64,000 nucleotides of DNA, taken from positions 18,688,011 to 18,752,010 of the forward strand of contig CM046297.1 of NCBI GenBank assembly GCA_025267735.1, written 5' to 3'. The notes under the pieces are model-generated. The model searched no databases, had not been told where the DNA came from, and was given only the letters and a program-made list of their open reading frames with translations. How positions within the stretch are numbered: position 1 is the stretch's first letter; the number at the start of each line of letters is the position of its first letter. This DNA comes from Mactra quadrangularis. Its lineage: Eukaryota; Mollusca; Bivalvia; Venerida; Mactridae. A program made the position numbers and the translations under genes. This document shows, in pieces, positions 43,871 to 57,300 of this stretch.

Positions 43871-45728
43871 AAATAAAATTGAACAATAGCTATTTATATA
43901 ATATTTTATATGAAGGGGGAAAAAGATCATATTACAAAAAATCGTACAGACAAAAATGGTCATAAGTCTAAGAAAATACTGATAAAAAGGTCAATATTTT
44001 TTCATATCAATTTCAACCAGATGAGACTTAAGATAATTTTTGTCAGGATAGATTTTGTAACACAACTCCTAGGAGAACTAAGACCTACATAACAATATTC
44101 TTGGATTTTTTTCGGGACAAAAAATAAAAACCCAGGTAAATAAAAATGTCACATCTTATGTATATAAAGTAAGTATATATACACTGTAGCATAGTTTAAC
44201 ATGATAAAAAAGGAATAAAAATATTCAAGACACAGGGAACAAAATGGATCAGTTTTTTAAAAGGTAAAAATCACAATTAGTTGAGCACTTTCTTTTCATT
44301 GTTCTATATGAAGCAAGGCTTTAAAGACAATATTTATAATATTAAATTATTATAATATTAAAGCTCATTTCAGACCAGGGCCAGATGATGTAGAATTTGA
44401 GAACAGTCTCAAAACACTAGATGTACTCATTTAGATTCTCAAAGGATTTCATTGTAATTAAGGGACCATCTTAAAAAATACTGAAATATTTGAAATCACA
44501 ATACTTGTACATTATAAACATTGCATCAGATTCTAGTTTTACATTGTAAAACATTTATAACTTGAGAATTGATTATGAGTAGCACACATTAAGTCTGTTC
44601 ACAAATTTTACACAACCACAGCCTGAAACTTAACTACATTGAAGCACATTTTCAACTCTAACCATCCACAGGCATCAACATATATGTACGCATATATTCA
44701 ACATACAAATCATGGACTTAGCGCAAACCGGTCGCACTAAGCCAGCAAAATAGTAAAGCCTTTGGCACTTTTATACTTCATGAACAATTTTCATTGCATG
44801 ATAACACTTATGTTTTCACCAGTTAGTTCTGGAGTAAAAATGTCCATAACTACAAGAGTTTAAAAATTGATAGAACATTTAAACTCTCAGTCCCACCCAA
44901 CCAAACCCTTACGTAACATACACAATGTATTTTGTTCATACAGTTATACTTATATACATATTTATATTTTTTACAATAAAAATACAAATAACTTTGAATT
45001 ATGTTGAGCAATGCTATATTTTTGGGCAAATTACTAATTATTTGGGGTTGAAAGCCAAACTGTACTAAGTATTTACAGTGATATTTGTGCACTTAGATCA
45101 ATATTGCTTTCAAACTTTTATTACTACAGGAGCCAGTTGTGTAAGAAAGTCCCTTCCTAGCCCTTTTTTAATAAACACTTTGGTGTAAGCCAAGTTCTAT
45201 GCAACAGTTTAGCTTCAAAATCAAGAGTGAGAACATATCAGGAACGGCAACAGTGTAGCACTGTCTAGCCATTTCTTTTTATGGCTGAAAAGCTAGCAAA
45301 ATCAAGATTGTGACCTCCATAAATGACTGTTTCCAAAAACGATTGCATGCTTGCCCAACATTGCAACAAACCATTGTTTAGAAAATGGCTTTGTAAAGCT
45401 AGGTAGGGATATCCTTATGTAACAAGCTTCTAATTGATGACTTTTAAAATGACAAAATACATGATCATTTAATAACTTTGTGAGACAAATATGACTAAGT
45501 ATCAACAATCATGATTATTATGATAAAAATGTCCATAAATACAAGAAAATTTGATACACACAAATTATAACTGATTTTTTGGAAATATTTTAAGAGCAGG
45601 GTGATTGATTCAAATCAATATGTACACAATAATGTAGGAACTTTGATAACGAAAACAACACCATTTTTACCCAAGATATCAAGACAGTTTCCATGCCAAA
45701 AGAATAAATAGTTCTGATAAACTTTCTA
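43871..45728. other. Gene desert, part 2
   Basis: No gene. 45124-45230 resembles 41095-41190 (acaggagcc-x-gttg, agtcc), a low-copy repeat of unknown kind. Confidence 0.4.
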
Positions 45729-45895
45729 CAGTAAAGTTTCACTATAATGGACCTTAATTACCAATTTGAAGATTGCAAAATCATGTGATTTTTAACAATC
45801 TTTGAGTCTTAAATGCTTAATTTGAGAATACAAAGATCCCCTATCCCCCTATTAAGACCACCAAGTTTGAAGGTCATAATAGTGAAACTTTACTG
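45729..45895. mobile_element. MITE, cagtaaagtttcactat ends
   Basis: Ends cagtaaagtttcactataat and ataatagtgaaactttactg; 167 bp. The right-hand TA is lost. Confidence 0.7.
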
Positions 45896-45965
45896 TCTAA
45901 ATTAATGCCCCAGTCAGTCGGCAAGAAATCTTGACTTTCATAAATTATTTATCACAATAAAACTG

Positions 45966-45999
45966 TGACCATTTCTAATTCATTATGTGTAAAGAATCT
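45966..45999 (-). pseudogene. Copy of a 33-bp piece of the anion exchanger's penultimate exon
   Basis: Minus strand matches the segment coding RFFTHNELE (26 bp exact, about 32 with one or two mismatches) and runs into the former donor. Immediately upstream is cctattacag, an acceptor-like sequence. Surroundings are not similar to the gene. Confidence 0.7.
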
Positions 46000-46273
46000 G
46001 TAATAGGATTACATTTCATCTTGATCCTGCTTATGAAATAATACTATATAACAATGAATATATATCAATCATAAGTGAATCATATTGCCCTATTCTAGCC
46101 AGAAATAGTAGATATTTCTAATGCTATAAAAACATAGTCAAACAATAGGAGACACATTACATTGAGCTCTCTGAGTTACTTTAAACGCTTGGTTACAACA
46201 GATTGGTTACCCTTGGTTACTATAGGTACATAGAGAATAGTGATATCTCAATTTCAATAAAATCAGAATCCAT

Positions 46274-46343
46274 GGTTGCCCGCAAGACTGTTTTAACTAC
46301 AATCTTACTACAAAGCACTTACTACAGTCTTGCGGGCAACCCT
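46274..46343. repeat. Short foldback, gggttgcccgcaagactg family
   Basis: ggttgcccgcaagactg and cagtcttgcgggcaaccc are inverted repeats around about 35 nt. Confidence 0.8.
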
Positions 46344-47490
46344 TGAGATATAATGTACAATACCATTACAATTGAATAAAGCTTAGTAGTAACTGCTGCA
46401 TGAAACTATAAATATCACTGAAAATGGCTCATAAATATTTACCCTTAGATCTTGTGTAGATTTACAGAAAGTAACAGAATTGTTTATTTCTCATAAAATA
46501 TTGAAGTTGTATTGATAAATACATGAAATATAAATAAAAATGCTGATTTATAACAAACAGGACAAAAAATCCCTATTGTTGGCGGCCATCTTGAAAAAAT
46601 GGTGGCCATCTTGGATTTAAAGGTGGAAATCATGCAATTTGTAAAAGCTCACTATGTTAAACAACTGCACCAATTTTAATGCTTCTATCAACCAATGTGA
46701 AAAATTCTCGTCAAAAATTGAACTTATCGACCCCACTACTCAGAATTGTCTGATTTTAATGAAACTGGTGATATCTTAACAACTAACTATTGCAAAATAC
46801 AAGAATATATATCTACTGGAATGGTAAAATTACTTTCTCAAAATACGATCAAGTCATACTAAAAACCGGGTTATTTTGTCAAATATTAACAATAATAAAT
46901 CTGTGACAGAATCACTGAAATATCTACATATACTCTGAGATAAAAATGGAAGAAAAATATTCGCTGAGGTGATGATATAACTGAACTATTACTTGAATCA
47001 AGCTTAAATACAGCTTAAAATATCCAAATTCTAGGTCAATGTACCTAAACTTCAAGTTCTAGCACAGAATGCCCAAAGTTCAGAGCCCAAAATACCCCAT
47101 ACCAGTCAAACAAATGAAGGTATACACCAATTTTACACACATCAAAGTAAAGTTAAAATGATTTCTCATGTACTTCTCTTGGATGTTACTTCTGATCTAG
47201 CTTGATTTTAAACATAATCTGTGTAGAGCCTTGCATATTGCCGTCTTCATAAGTGAATTGACCAAACTTGCTATAGACATGACCCTGTCTGGACTTGCAT
47301 ACATTTTGTACATTTGTTTAAACATTACTACACAGCTATGTCTATATTTTGATGATCTAGATATCTCAATTAACTGAGCAAGTTTTCAAACATGACACTG
47401 TCGGGTCTGGCATATCACTTTCAACATTTATAATGTAGGGTTTGTTTGTTGTATTTTGATAATCATGTTTACTCAATTAATTGAGCAAGA

Positions 47491-47700
47491 TTTCAAACAT
47501 GACATTGTTGGGTCTTGTACACAGCTTTCAAACATGACACTGTTGGGTCTTTTACACAGCTTTCAAACATGACACTGGTGGGTCTTGTACACATCTTTCA
47601 AACATGACACTGTTGGGTCTTGTACGCAGCTTTCAAACATGACACTGTTGGGTCTTGTACACAGCTATCAAACATGACACTGTTGGGTTTTGTACACAGC
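47491..47700. repeat. 35-bp minisatellite, six units
   Basis: Units tttcaaacatgacactgttg then ggtcttgtacacagc, exactly 35 bp apart with few changes. A looser relative is at 47385-47420. About 550 bp past the exchanger's stop codon. Confidence 0.9.
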
Positions 47701-47834
47701 TTTAAACATGTCCAACTTTTTTGCACAGTAACATTACACAATATAGAGTCTTTATATCGTTGATTTTGAAAATTGAGCTCTCATGTCATGCCTCTTTTTT
47801 ATAATATATATCACTGATCTTGGCAAATGAACTA

Positions 47835-47840
47835 TTTATT
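47835..47840 (-). terminator. Possible polyadenylation signal of the anion exchanger
   Basis: AATAAA on the minus strand about 410 nt past the stop. A repeat element (47948-48107) would then lie inside the 3' UTR. Confidence 0.3.
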
Positions 47841-47947
47841 CATGTGCTTTTTCTAGTCAAAAGTCTTATGAGGCATACAGCATATCTGGTATAGAACATG
47901 TTTAGACACTTATAGCATCAAAAAACAACATGATTATACTGTCTATA

Positions 47948-48107
47948 CAGGGCTTAAACATTAATTTTTAAAGTAGATTGCCCAGTCAGACATTTAGCTA
48001 TACTTAACTTGCCAGAACACAAATGTTAACTAGCAGTAACAAGTTTCCCCAAACCCAAAATATAGGTTGTCAGGGGCAATTAGGTCGACCTTTAATGTCT
48101 AGCCCTT
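47948..48107. mobile_element. MITE, cagggcttgacatta family, intact-looking copy
   Basis: Ends cagggcttaaacattaat and taatgtctagccctt(g); core gttaactagcagtaacaagt. Possibly transcribed in the exchanger's 3' UTR. Confidence 0.7.
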
Positions 48108-48250
48108 GTCAATATGAGGTGTATAGTTTATATCTAGTATAAAACATGTTGTGAAACTTGTAGTATCATATACCAACATGTTTATACTGACTGTATACAA
48201 TAGATATATACATGTAGTAGATATATGTCGTACATATAGTAGATGACAAC

Positions 48251-48331
48251 TTATATAGGCATATGTGCCATCTGGTAGAAATCTGGGTCAATATCTTCCT
48301 CGTCCTCAGAGTCTTCTTCTTCTTTGTCAAG
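48251..48331 (-). CDS. SLC4A2-like: Anion exchanger terminal exon, acidic cytosolic tail (766-791 and stop)
   Basis: Encodes [18 protein letters not shown] and ends [12 protein letters not shown] (TAA at 48251-48253). It resembles the acidic AE tails that begin LDADD in AE1, a proposed carbonic anhydrase II binding site, and end in MPV. Confidence 0.93.
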   Translation of the reverse strand, partial: LDKEEEDSEDEEDIDPDFYQMAHMPI

Positions 48332-51300
48332 CTGTAACATAAACAAGAAATATCGTTAAAGTCATATTTGCACACTGAATATCATATTCGGGAATATCAG
48401 GCATATTTGCTGTTAAGTCATACCGCCAGAGGCATACCATGACAAAAGTATAAGTGAGTCACCCATAATACACAGAGTAAAAAGTCAGCAACTACTGTCT
48501 GTGCTACGCATCAGTTTATCATAAACAGCCAATGGAACCATATCATTTATTCATTTCTCTATACAGGAAGAGAATTTTATAGGACAAGAGGAATGGTAGA
48601 GCAAACTGTATTAGTTAAAATTGTAGAAGAAAAGTTGGCTTCGACAGCTGCACCAAAAAGATATTTGTGAATATAGGTAAAACATTTACCAGTAACCATG
48701 GACACGATGGTTCTAAATGATTTGTGTAAAAATTGTCCAATTTTAGTTTAGTTTTTGTATCTGATTTCAACAGTAAATGTTGGCAGCTCATCAGAACCTA
48801 GTACTTGACTTTCATTCTTAGTACAAAACTGCACAATTTCTTAAATTTCAACTAGAAGCATTTCCTTCAAAATTTCATTTTAATTTCAATTTTATATGAC
48901 TCAGTATCAATTTGTCATCACGTTACATGTAGAAGACTTTCAGGCAGACTTGTGTCTGTCTTGGTTATTTTGGATTAATCCAAATTTGAAAATTTGTAAA
49001 ATAAAATCATTATAATTACTATTTTAATCATTTGGACTCCAGCAAAAATTTTAAATTAAATTCTTGAAATGTAAATTAAAATCAAAAAACACTTACCACT
49101 TCTAATTCATTATGTGTAAAGAATCTAGGTAATATTTTTAACCTTAAAGGTACCATAAGGAATACAAACAATGGAAACGCTATAGCAACTACAGTTGATT
49201 TTACTATCCATAATAAAGCCACTAACACTAACTGTAGTATAGTGAATGCATGCATCTTTATAGTTCTTACCTGAAATAGAATATAAATAAATAAGAATGA
49301 GATAAATACATTGTAGAAGTTGTGATAAAAAATTGTTTTACAATTCAGCTAATGTCATTTTGAATAAATTTACATACAAAATTAGCAATTATTAATGTTA
49401 TTTTACTGTCTAGGTTTCATGCTATAGCATGCCCACCAACACATCTATGATATTCAAAAGCCTAAATGTAGGTGAACGGAATGAATAATTTCATTGTACT
49501 TCACATTACACCTCCTGTGGTGGCTGTACTAAATACAGCCAGTTGTCAGCCTTTAGTAAAGGTATGTGCTCAGTAATAGCTAAAAGTTAAGGTACTGAGA
49601 TCAAAGTCTGTGAAGGGGAAGTGATCAGGTCAAATAACTGCCCTAACATGACAGAAAAGGCACATATACATGTAGTACAATAAAAAATCAAAATCAGAAT
49701 TATATACTAGAAGGTGATACAATAATTTTTAGCATTATCAAATTCACTTCTATGGAAACTTTGTAACCCTATGGCAGGACACATTTTGACCCAAAGGGCA
49801 TTATTTGAACAATTTAACTTGAGAACCTTGAAATGATGCTACATCTAAAGTACATGTATACAATGGCCTTATTTTTGAGAAGAAACAATTTTCATATTTT
49901 ACAACAAAAACGCTCAAGTAAGCTAAAAAATAACTTCCACAATGAAAACTTACTTGTCTGACATAACTTTTACCAGGATGATGTTTTACTGGCATTAATA
50001 AAAGTTTAAAACGTTTAAATAATTGTACACCACTAATAGCTGACACACCAAGATATAAAAATACACCAAATAATACTGCTATAGGTACAGCTCGTAATAC
50101 TGAACCCCATGCTAATGATGATCCTGAAAATATAGACAATTATAACATTATATTGCTATAAATAGAACCATGTTACTATAAATAGAATAGTGATACTAAA
50201 AAAAGAACCATGTTACTATAAATAGAACAGTGATACTAAAAATAGAACCATGTTACTATAAATAGAACAGTGATACTAAAAATAGAACCATGTTACTATA
50301 AATAGAACAGTGAAACTTAAAATAGAACCATGTTACCATAAATAGAATAGTGATACTAAAAATAGAACCATGTTACTATAAATAGAATAGTGAAACTAAA
50401 AATAGAACCATGTTACTATAAATAGAATAGTGATACTAAAATAGAACCATGTTACTATAAATAGAATAGTGATACTAAAAATAGAACCATGTTACTATAA
50501 ATAGAATAGTGGTACTAAAATAGAACCATGTTACTATAAATAGAATAGTGATACTAAAAATAGAACCATGTTACTATAAGTAGAACAGTGATGCTAAAAC
50601 CATGTTACTAAAAATACACCCAAAATTACTGTTATAGGTACAGTATGTAATACAGAACCCTATGCTAATGATGGTCAAGTATTGTATATTGATACCATAA
50701 ATAGAACACTGATACTAAAATAAAACACTGATCTATGAATAGTATTTCATTACCATAAATAGAACAGATAGCTTTACTTTAAGAATGATATCACAGTTAA
50801 TAACATAGTTTTACTACCAAATGTATGTTCCTCCATAAAAAACATCTTATTACTATAAATAGGAAGGCAATTGAACAAAATATTGTTTATTCATATGACA
50901 AATAACAAAATGTTTGACACCTTACCTATTAAAATATTCATGACAATATTTGTAACTCTTTGATCTCTGACTTCAACAAGTTTAGGTTTTTCACCAGGAG
51001 CATGAGTTCTACTCATTACAGCTAAAGCTGAGACATGTGCTACTGATCTAACTGTAGCTGGACACATCCATGGAAGACCAAATAAAGAACACATAAATGT
51101 TGTTATACCAAGAATAAACTGATCTAAATGAAAGCCTGATCCTTTCTTTAACTTAAATTCTTCTTTGTGTAACAACATCCTGTCAAAATAATACAAAAAT
51201 ATATTATTTTTAATATTCATAGTACCTTCATAAAGTTTGATTGTGAGATATTTTTAACTGTCATTCTCTCACCTACCCTTGTACCAAATAGGGCTGGTGT

Positions 51301-54300
51301 CAGCCATTGGAAAGGATATGTGTAGGAAATAGATTTAAAGCTTTGCAACCAGAGGTCTAAGCCTATTCAGGGAATGTAAGCAGGAGGATTAATTGCCATG
51401 ATATGCATAAAAATATTTTCGAATGGGACATAACACACAATATATCTTAATTCATAATTTTTGTTTTATGTCTGATTTTAACAGAGACATAATATGAGAT
51501 GTACAGCTCCCTTAACTTTCACCTCCAGCTACATGGATCTAAGATAAGCAATAATTCTACCAAATACAACAGACTAAGACCTCCTCTCCATGAAGAAATA
51601 AAACCTTAACTACTAAGTAAAAAGTTCAGTTCTTTTTTTAAGTATTCATGTACATTTTAGTACTTGACAATCATGCACAATCACATCATTTAAATTGAGA
51701 TTACCTCCTAACACTTCATTACTCAAAAACTTATTAATACCCCAGGAGAGAAAACTAAACTTCTTGCTCATAGAAATGTGAAATCTTCTGTAAGTTTTGA
51801 ACATGGGATATTTTTATCCAAAGATTGGTACCACAGCAGTCCACATTAAGATCTGATTTCAATGATATTGATTGCTACCAGACTGATTATTAGTAACTAT
51901 TAGTTGCAGCAAAAACAAATAAACAAATATATTTGCATTTAAAATTGAGAATAAGCAAATTATGAATTGCCTTGAAAAATGTGACCTCAATAATGTTGGT
52001 GAGTTTAACCACAAATGCTAAATATCGTTTGTTTGTTTGAAAGCAATTGATGATACTATTAATGTAACTGAATTGTAATGGTTTTAAATACTAAATATCG
52101 TAAGAGCCATTTTCTTATACAATTCAACTATAACTACGCCATAATAAAAAGTACTATACATACTGTGTAAGTTGACTCTCTAGGAACAATAATAAAAATA
52201 TTAAGAATCCAGGTATGGCTGCTACAAACATCAACCATATCTGTAAAGGTTCTTTGTCTCCTAATGGATTCACAAACCATTTACTTATAGTACCATCAGA
52301 ATGACTAAATGTTGATGGTATATAAAGTTTCTGTAAAATATAACATTAATAAATAATATAATGTTATTAAGTGTTTTGATAATGGCCTTGTTATTTGGCT
52401 GATGACAGTCATACACTGGGGTCCAAAAGTTTCTTTACACATGTAATTTGTTTCATATATTCTTATTCTTTTTTTATTGCAAATATTAATTCAGACCCAA
52501 TTTGTTTCATATTTTGATTGTTTATTTATGATAAAAATATACATGGTAGAACATAATTGACTGTTCATTATAAACTGTATATTAGTTGTGAAACTAGTAA
52601 TGACATATAATACATGTATGTACTTAAGTATATTCCAAAACATCAAAATCTAACAATGTGTAAAGAAACTTTTGGATCCTAGTGTATTAGCCTGAAAACA
52701 TTTTATTATTGACAATTTTATTAGTTAACTATTATAACCAGGTGCAAAAGTCGTCACAGATAGGGTCCCTATCAAAAAACACTCAGATTGTACCAACATT
52801 CAAAATGGCAGCATTTTTTTCTGGGGAAACAAAAAAACAGTCTTTATGAGAAAACTCGATTATGTTTTTTCCATGATGGCCAATTATTTGGTTATAATGC
52901 CGTAGCGAATGCCATATCAGCACATAGGAATATATCAACTCTAGAATTAATATACAAAGGTATTTAAACTGAGGATGCAATATTATATAACAAGATATCA
53001 AGAAAAGTAAGACCAATGTCGCTCTATACATGATGTCTGTAAATTCAAAATGTCTGTACCATAACATAAATAAGTTAAAATTTCACATACCTGTGTATAA
53101 GTTCCAGCACATATATAATCAAACAATACCATACATACTATAGCTGTAAATATACCAAAGTCTCCTAATGCTCTTCTGGCCTACAAATATAATATTATTC
53201 ATATAAAATATTTAATTCATAGAAACATAATTTATCATAGCTCGGTTTTTTTTCTCAACTCTCAAAACATGAATAATTTCAAGGTGACTCTGAGCTCTTT
53301 GTCTAACACTTGTGATATTAAGATAGTGTGAAATTATTCACTATGAAATTATTCAAAATTTGACAGTTGAGAAAAAATGGACTATACCAAAAAAAACAAT
53401 GGTCATTTATATCTCCATTAGAAACAATCGTTGCCAGCATACTGTCTACTACACCAGTTGGCATATATGGAACACTGACACATCCAGTACTAACAAACCA
53501 CTAATGGCAGGAAAAACAAGAGCTCCGCTGGGCGGGGCATTATACGCCCGTGTGCAGTCCATGCTGTGTTCTATCTCATATAAAGTCCCTGTGACCTTGA
53601 CCAATGACCCCGGGATCTCAGAATAGTTCCCATTCTTAACAGGAGGGCTATCCAAAGCAAAGATTTTGAGAACCTAGGTACAGCCATGGTTGATTTATCA
53701 CCGACACAAAGTTTTCCCATACAAACTTCCAGTGACCTTGACCCTGGGGCCTCAGAACCAAAAGTTCTCGCCCTTGACCCAAAGAGTATTTATACATAAA
53801 ATTTGGTGATATTAGGTAAAGTTGGTTGTTGGACAAGGTTTTTCCTCATGATTTTTCTTTTGACTTTAACCTTTAACACAGGGACCTAAAACCAAAGGGG
53901 CATATGCTAGACATTAAGGCTACCCTTAAATAAGATTTGGAAAACCTACAATGTAGGTACAATTATTATTGAGTTACTGTCCGGAAAATGTTTCAATATG
54001 AATTAAGTCCCTGTGACCTTGACTTTTGTCCCTGGGGTTTCCAAATCAAAAGAGAACATCAAATACCAAAGAGCTATCAACACATTACATCTTGACAAAT
54101 GGGCTGATGCACATAAAATTTGGTTAACCTAGGTACAATCATTGTTTAGTTATTGTCCGGACAAGGATTGTCCATATGATGCCTCTGTGACCTAGATCTT
54201 TGACCCGGTTTTGACCCAAAACCAATTGGGAACATCCTTAACACATGGGCTACCCTCACATAAAATTTGGTGAACTAAATTCATTTTACTTATTAAATAT

Positions 54301-57300
54301 AGCATTATTTCCATGGTTTGCCATTTTGACTTTATTAACATATTGATTGAACATTTGAAGTCTCTGCTTGGTAATTTGATATCTTCTGGATGATGGTTTA
54401 AACTTGACCCAGGGGCCCCAAAATCAATAGGGAACATCCTTGACACATGGGCTACTCTCACATGAAATTTGGTGAACTTAAGTGCAGTCATTGTTGATTT
54501 ACTACACGGACAATGTTTTTCAATATGATGCCCCTGTGACCTTGACCTTTGACCCAGGGGCCCTAAAACCAATAGGACATAACCATGACACATGGGCTAC
54601 TCTCACATAAAATTTAGTGAACCTAGGTACATTGGTTGTTCAGTTATTGTCTGGACAAGGTTTTTCCATATGATGCCTCTGTGACCTTGACCTTTGGGTC
54701 TGGGGCCCCAAAACCTATTGGGAAAATCCTTCACACAAGGGCTACATTCACATAAAATTTTATGAACCTAGGTACAGTAGTTGATGAGTTATTGTCCAAA
54801 CAAGGATTTTCAATATGATGCCCCTGTGACCTTGACCTTTGACCCAGGAGCCCCAAAACCAATAGGGCATTACCTTTACCCAAGGGCTACCCTCACATAA
54901 AATTTGGAGAACCTAGGTACATTGGTGGTTCAGTTATTGTCTGGACAAGTGTTTCATTGTTTGCCGTTTTGACTTTATAAACATATTGATAGAACATTTG
55001 AAGTCACAGTTTGGTTATTTGATATCTTCTGGTTTAAGATTTAAACTTAACCCTGTTTTCCCAAAACTGATAAGGTACATCCTTGACACATGGGCTACTC
55101 TCACATGAAATTTGGTGAACTTTGGTACAATCATTGTTGAGTAATTATCCGGACAATGTTTTTCAATATGATGCCCCTGTGACCTTGAACTTTGACCCAG
55201 GGGCCCCAAAATCAATAGGGCATATTCTTGACACATGGGGTACTCTTACATAAAATTTGGTGAACCTAGGTTCATTGGTCTTTCAGTTATTGTCTGGACA
55301 AAGTTTTTCCATATAATGCCCCTGTGACCTTGACCTTTGAACCTGGGGCCCCATAAACCTATAGGGCACATCTTTGACACATGGGCTACTCTTACATAAA
55401 ATTTGGTGAACCTAGGTACAGGCGTTGTTGAGTTATGGTCCGGACAAGGTTTTTCAATTTGATGTCCCAGTGACCTTGACCTTTGACCCAGGGGCCCTAA
55501 AACCCATTGAGAACATCCTTGACACATGGGCTTCTCTCACATAAAATTTGGTGAACCTAGGTAGATTGGTTGTTAAGTTATTGTCAGGACAAGTTTTTTC
55601 CCCATATGATGCCACTGTGACCTTGACCTTTCATGCAGGGGCCCCAAAACCAATAGGGAACATCTTTGACACATGGGCTACTCTTACATTAAATTTGGTG
55701 AACTTAGGTACATTGGTGATTCAGTTATTGTCCGGACAAGTTTTACCTATTTTAAGTCCCAGTGACCTTGACCTTTAACCCTGGGGTCTCAAAATCAATA
55801 GGGAACCTCCTTTACCCAAGGGCTATCCACAAATAAAATTTTAGGAACCTAGGTATATCCTTTCTTGAGTTATCATCCGGACAAGCAATTGTCCACGGAC
55901 GGACAGACGGACAGACGGCCAGACGGACAGACGGACAGACGGACAACAGCATAACATAATACGACCGTTTTTTCAAAACGGGCGTATAAAAACCATAACT
56001 TCGAGTCCTATTTAGCTATTTTGGAGAGGTATGACCAGCATTAACCAAGAATTAAACCTAACTCTTGAAATTCAACTCAAATTGAGGGTTGCCCGCAAAA
56101 CTGTAATAAAGGCACTGCATTAAAGGGCCAGTTACTGCAGTCTTGCAGGCAACCCTCGGATTTAATGTTCTATAACTTGGAATGAAAGCAGCTCAAACAT
56201 ACAATTATTATAATTGAGTACTTATAAGAAAAATATTCAAATAGTTATTAAAGCAATACTTACACTACGTCCCAGAAATCTACTATTTCTAAAAATTCTC
56301 AAAAAATAAGCAATCAGGAATGTTCCAAATATAAGTATAGTAGACAACAATGCTGTATTAGGTTCATTCTTGTTCTCAGAATAATGTCCTTTCCCATGGG
56401 AATCATCCTCCATTCTAGAATATTCCTCTACGTTGCCATAGTTACTATCATCACTTCCCTTGTTAGGACCAGCAGACAATGTAGTCTGTAGTAAAGATTG
56501 AGCTATAGGACCAACGGTAGCAGCACTTATAGTTGCTAAAGTTTTTGTTATATTTTCTATACTATCATTGTTAGGTTTGTTTATATTTAAACTATCACAG
56601 TAAAAATCTTTCTCCCTGAGCGGGTGTTCCTTATATATCTGAAAGTAAGAAAAAATAATTATTGCTAATACCTCAGTTCCATAAAATCATGGCTTGTTGC
56701 GGACCGGTATGTGCAGCAACCGTAGGCCGTGGGAAGCCTTGCTTAATAAGGTGAGGATAAGCACATGGCACAAAACAACACACCAGTACAGAGCCATAGC
56801 TGGAAGATATGCAAGTTAAGTCCATACTCGGCCACGATTTTGTTCACGATTTGACTTTGAAACTGATACCTGTAACCAAGGCTCATCTCATGGACCCTCG
56901 TAAAAAACGTAACAGTCTGTACGGGTACGCAAGAGTTTGTATGGGTCCTTGCGGATCGCCTGGCGCCTGTACAGTCCCTTCACAGCTATTTTTATGTTTA
57001 TGGGACTGTAACATTACTCATTAGTGAGAGCTAAAAATATCAAATTTCTGATTTAATCAGGCTTCTTAAACTACGATTTTAACTGTAACTTTCTAGGACA
57101 AAAATTGAAAAAAAAAATTTTGTTCTGAATTTTTTAATATTTGTTTTGGTTTTTCAACATTTAAATATTTTGTGACGATTCAAATATTCGAATATTTTTC
57201 CCAGCCCTAGTTGCTTCACTTTGTACTGATCTTGAGTTTTAAGAGATAGTTAATTTTCTTGGTTCATTTTATACAAACATTAACACTTTTTCTTGACTGA

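Noticed and set aside
45302..45508. 68-codon minus-strand frame in the gene desert
   Set aside because: No start context, no domain and no splice partner; chance frame.
48166..48375. 69-codon minus-strand frame over the exchanger's last exon
   Set aside because: It is in a different frame ([10 protein letters not shown]); the correct frame gives the acidic tail with a phase-0 acceptor.
54192..55778. Several frames of 73-133 codons in the 53.5-56 kb region
   Set aside because: All arise from the 145-bp tandem repeat; the repeated MCQG/HVSRM pattern follows the DNA unit.
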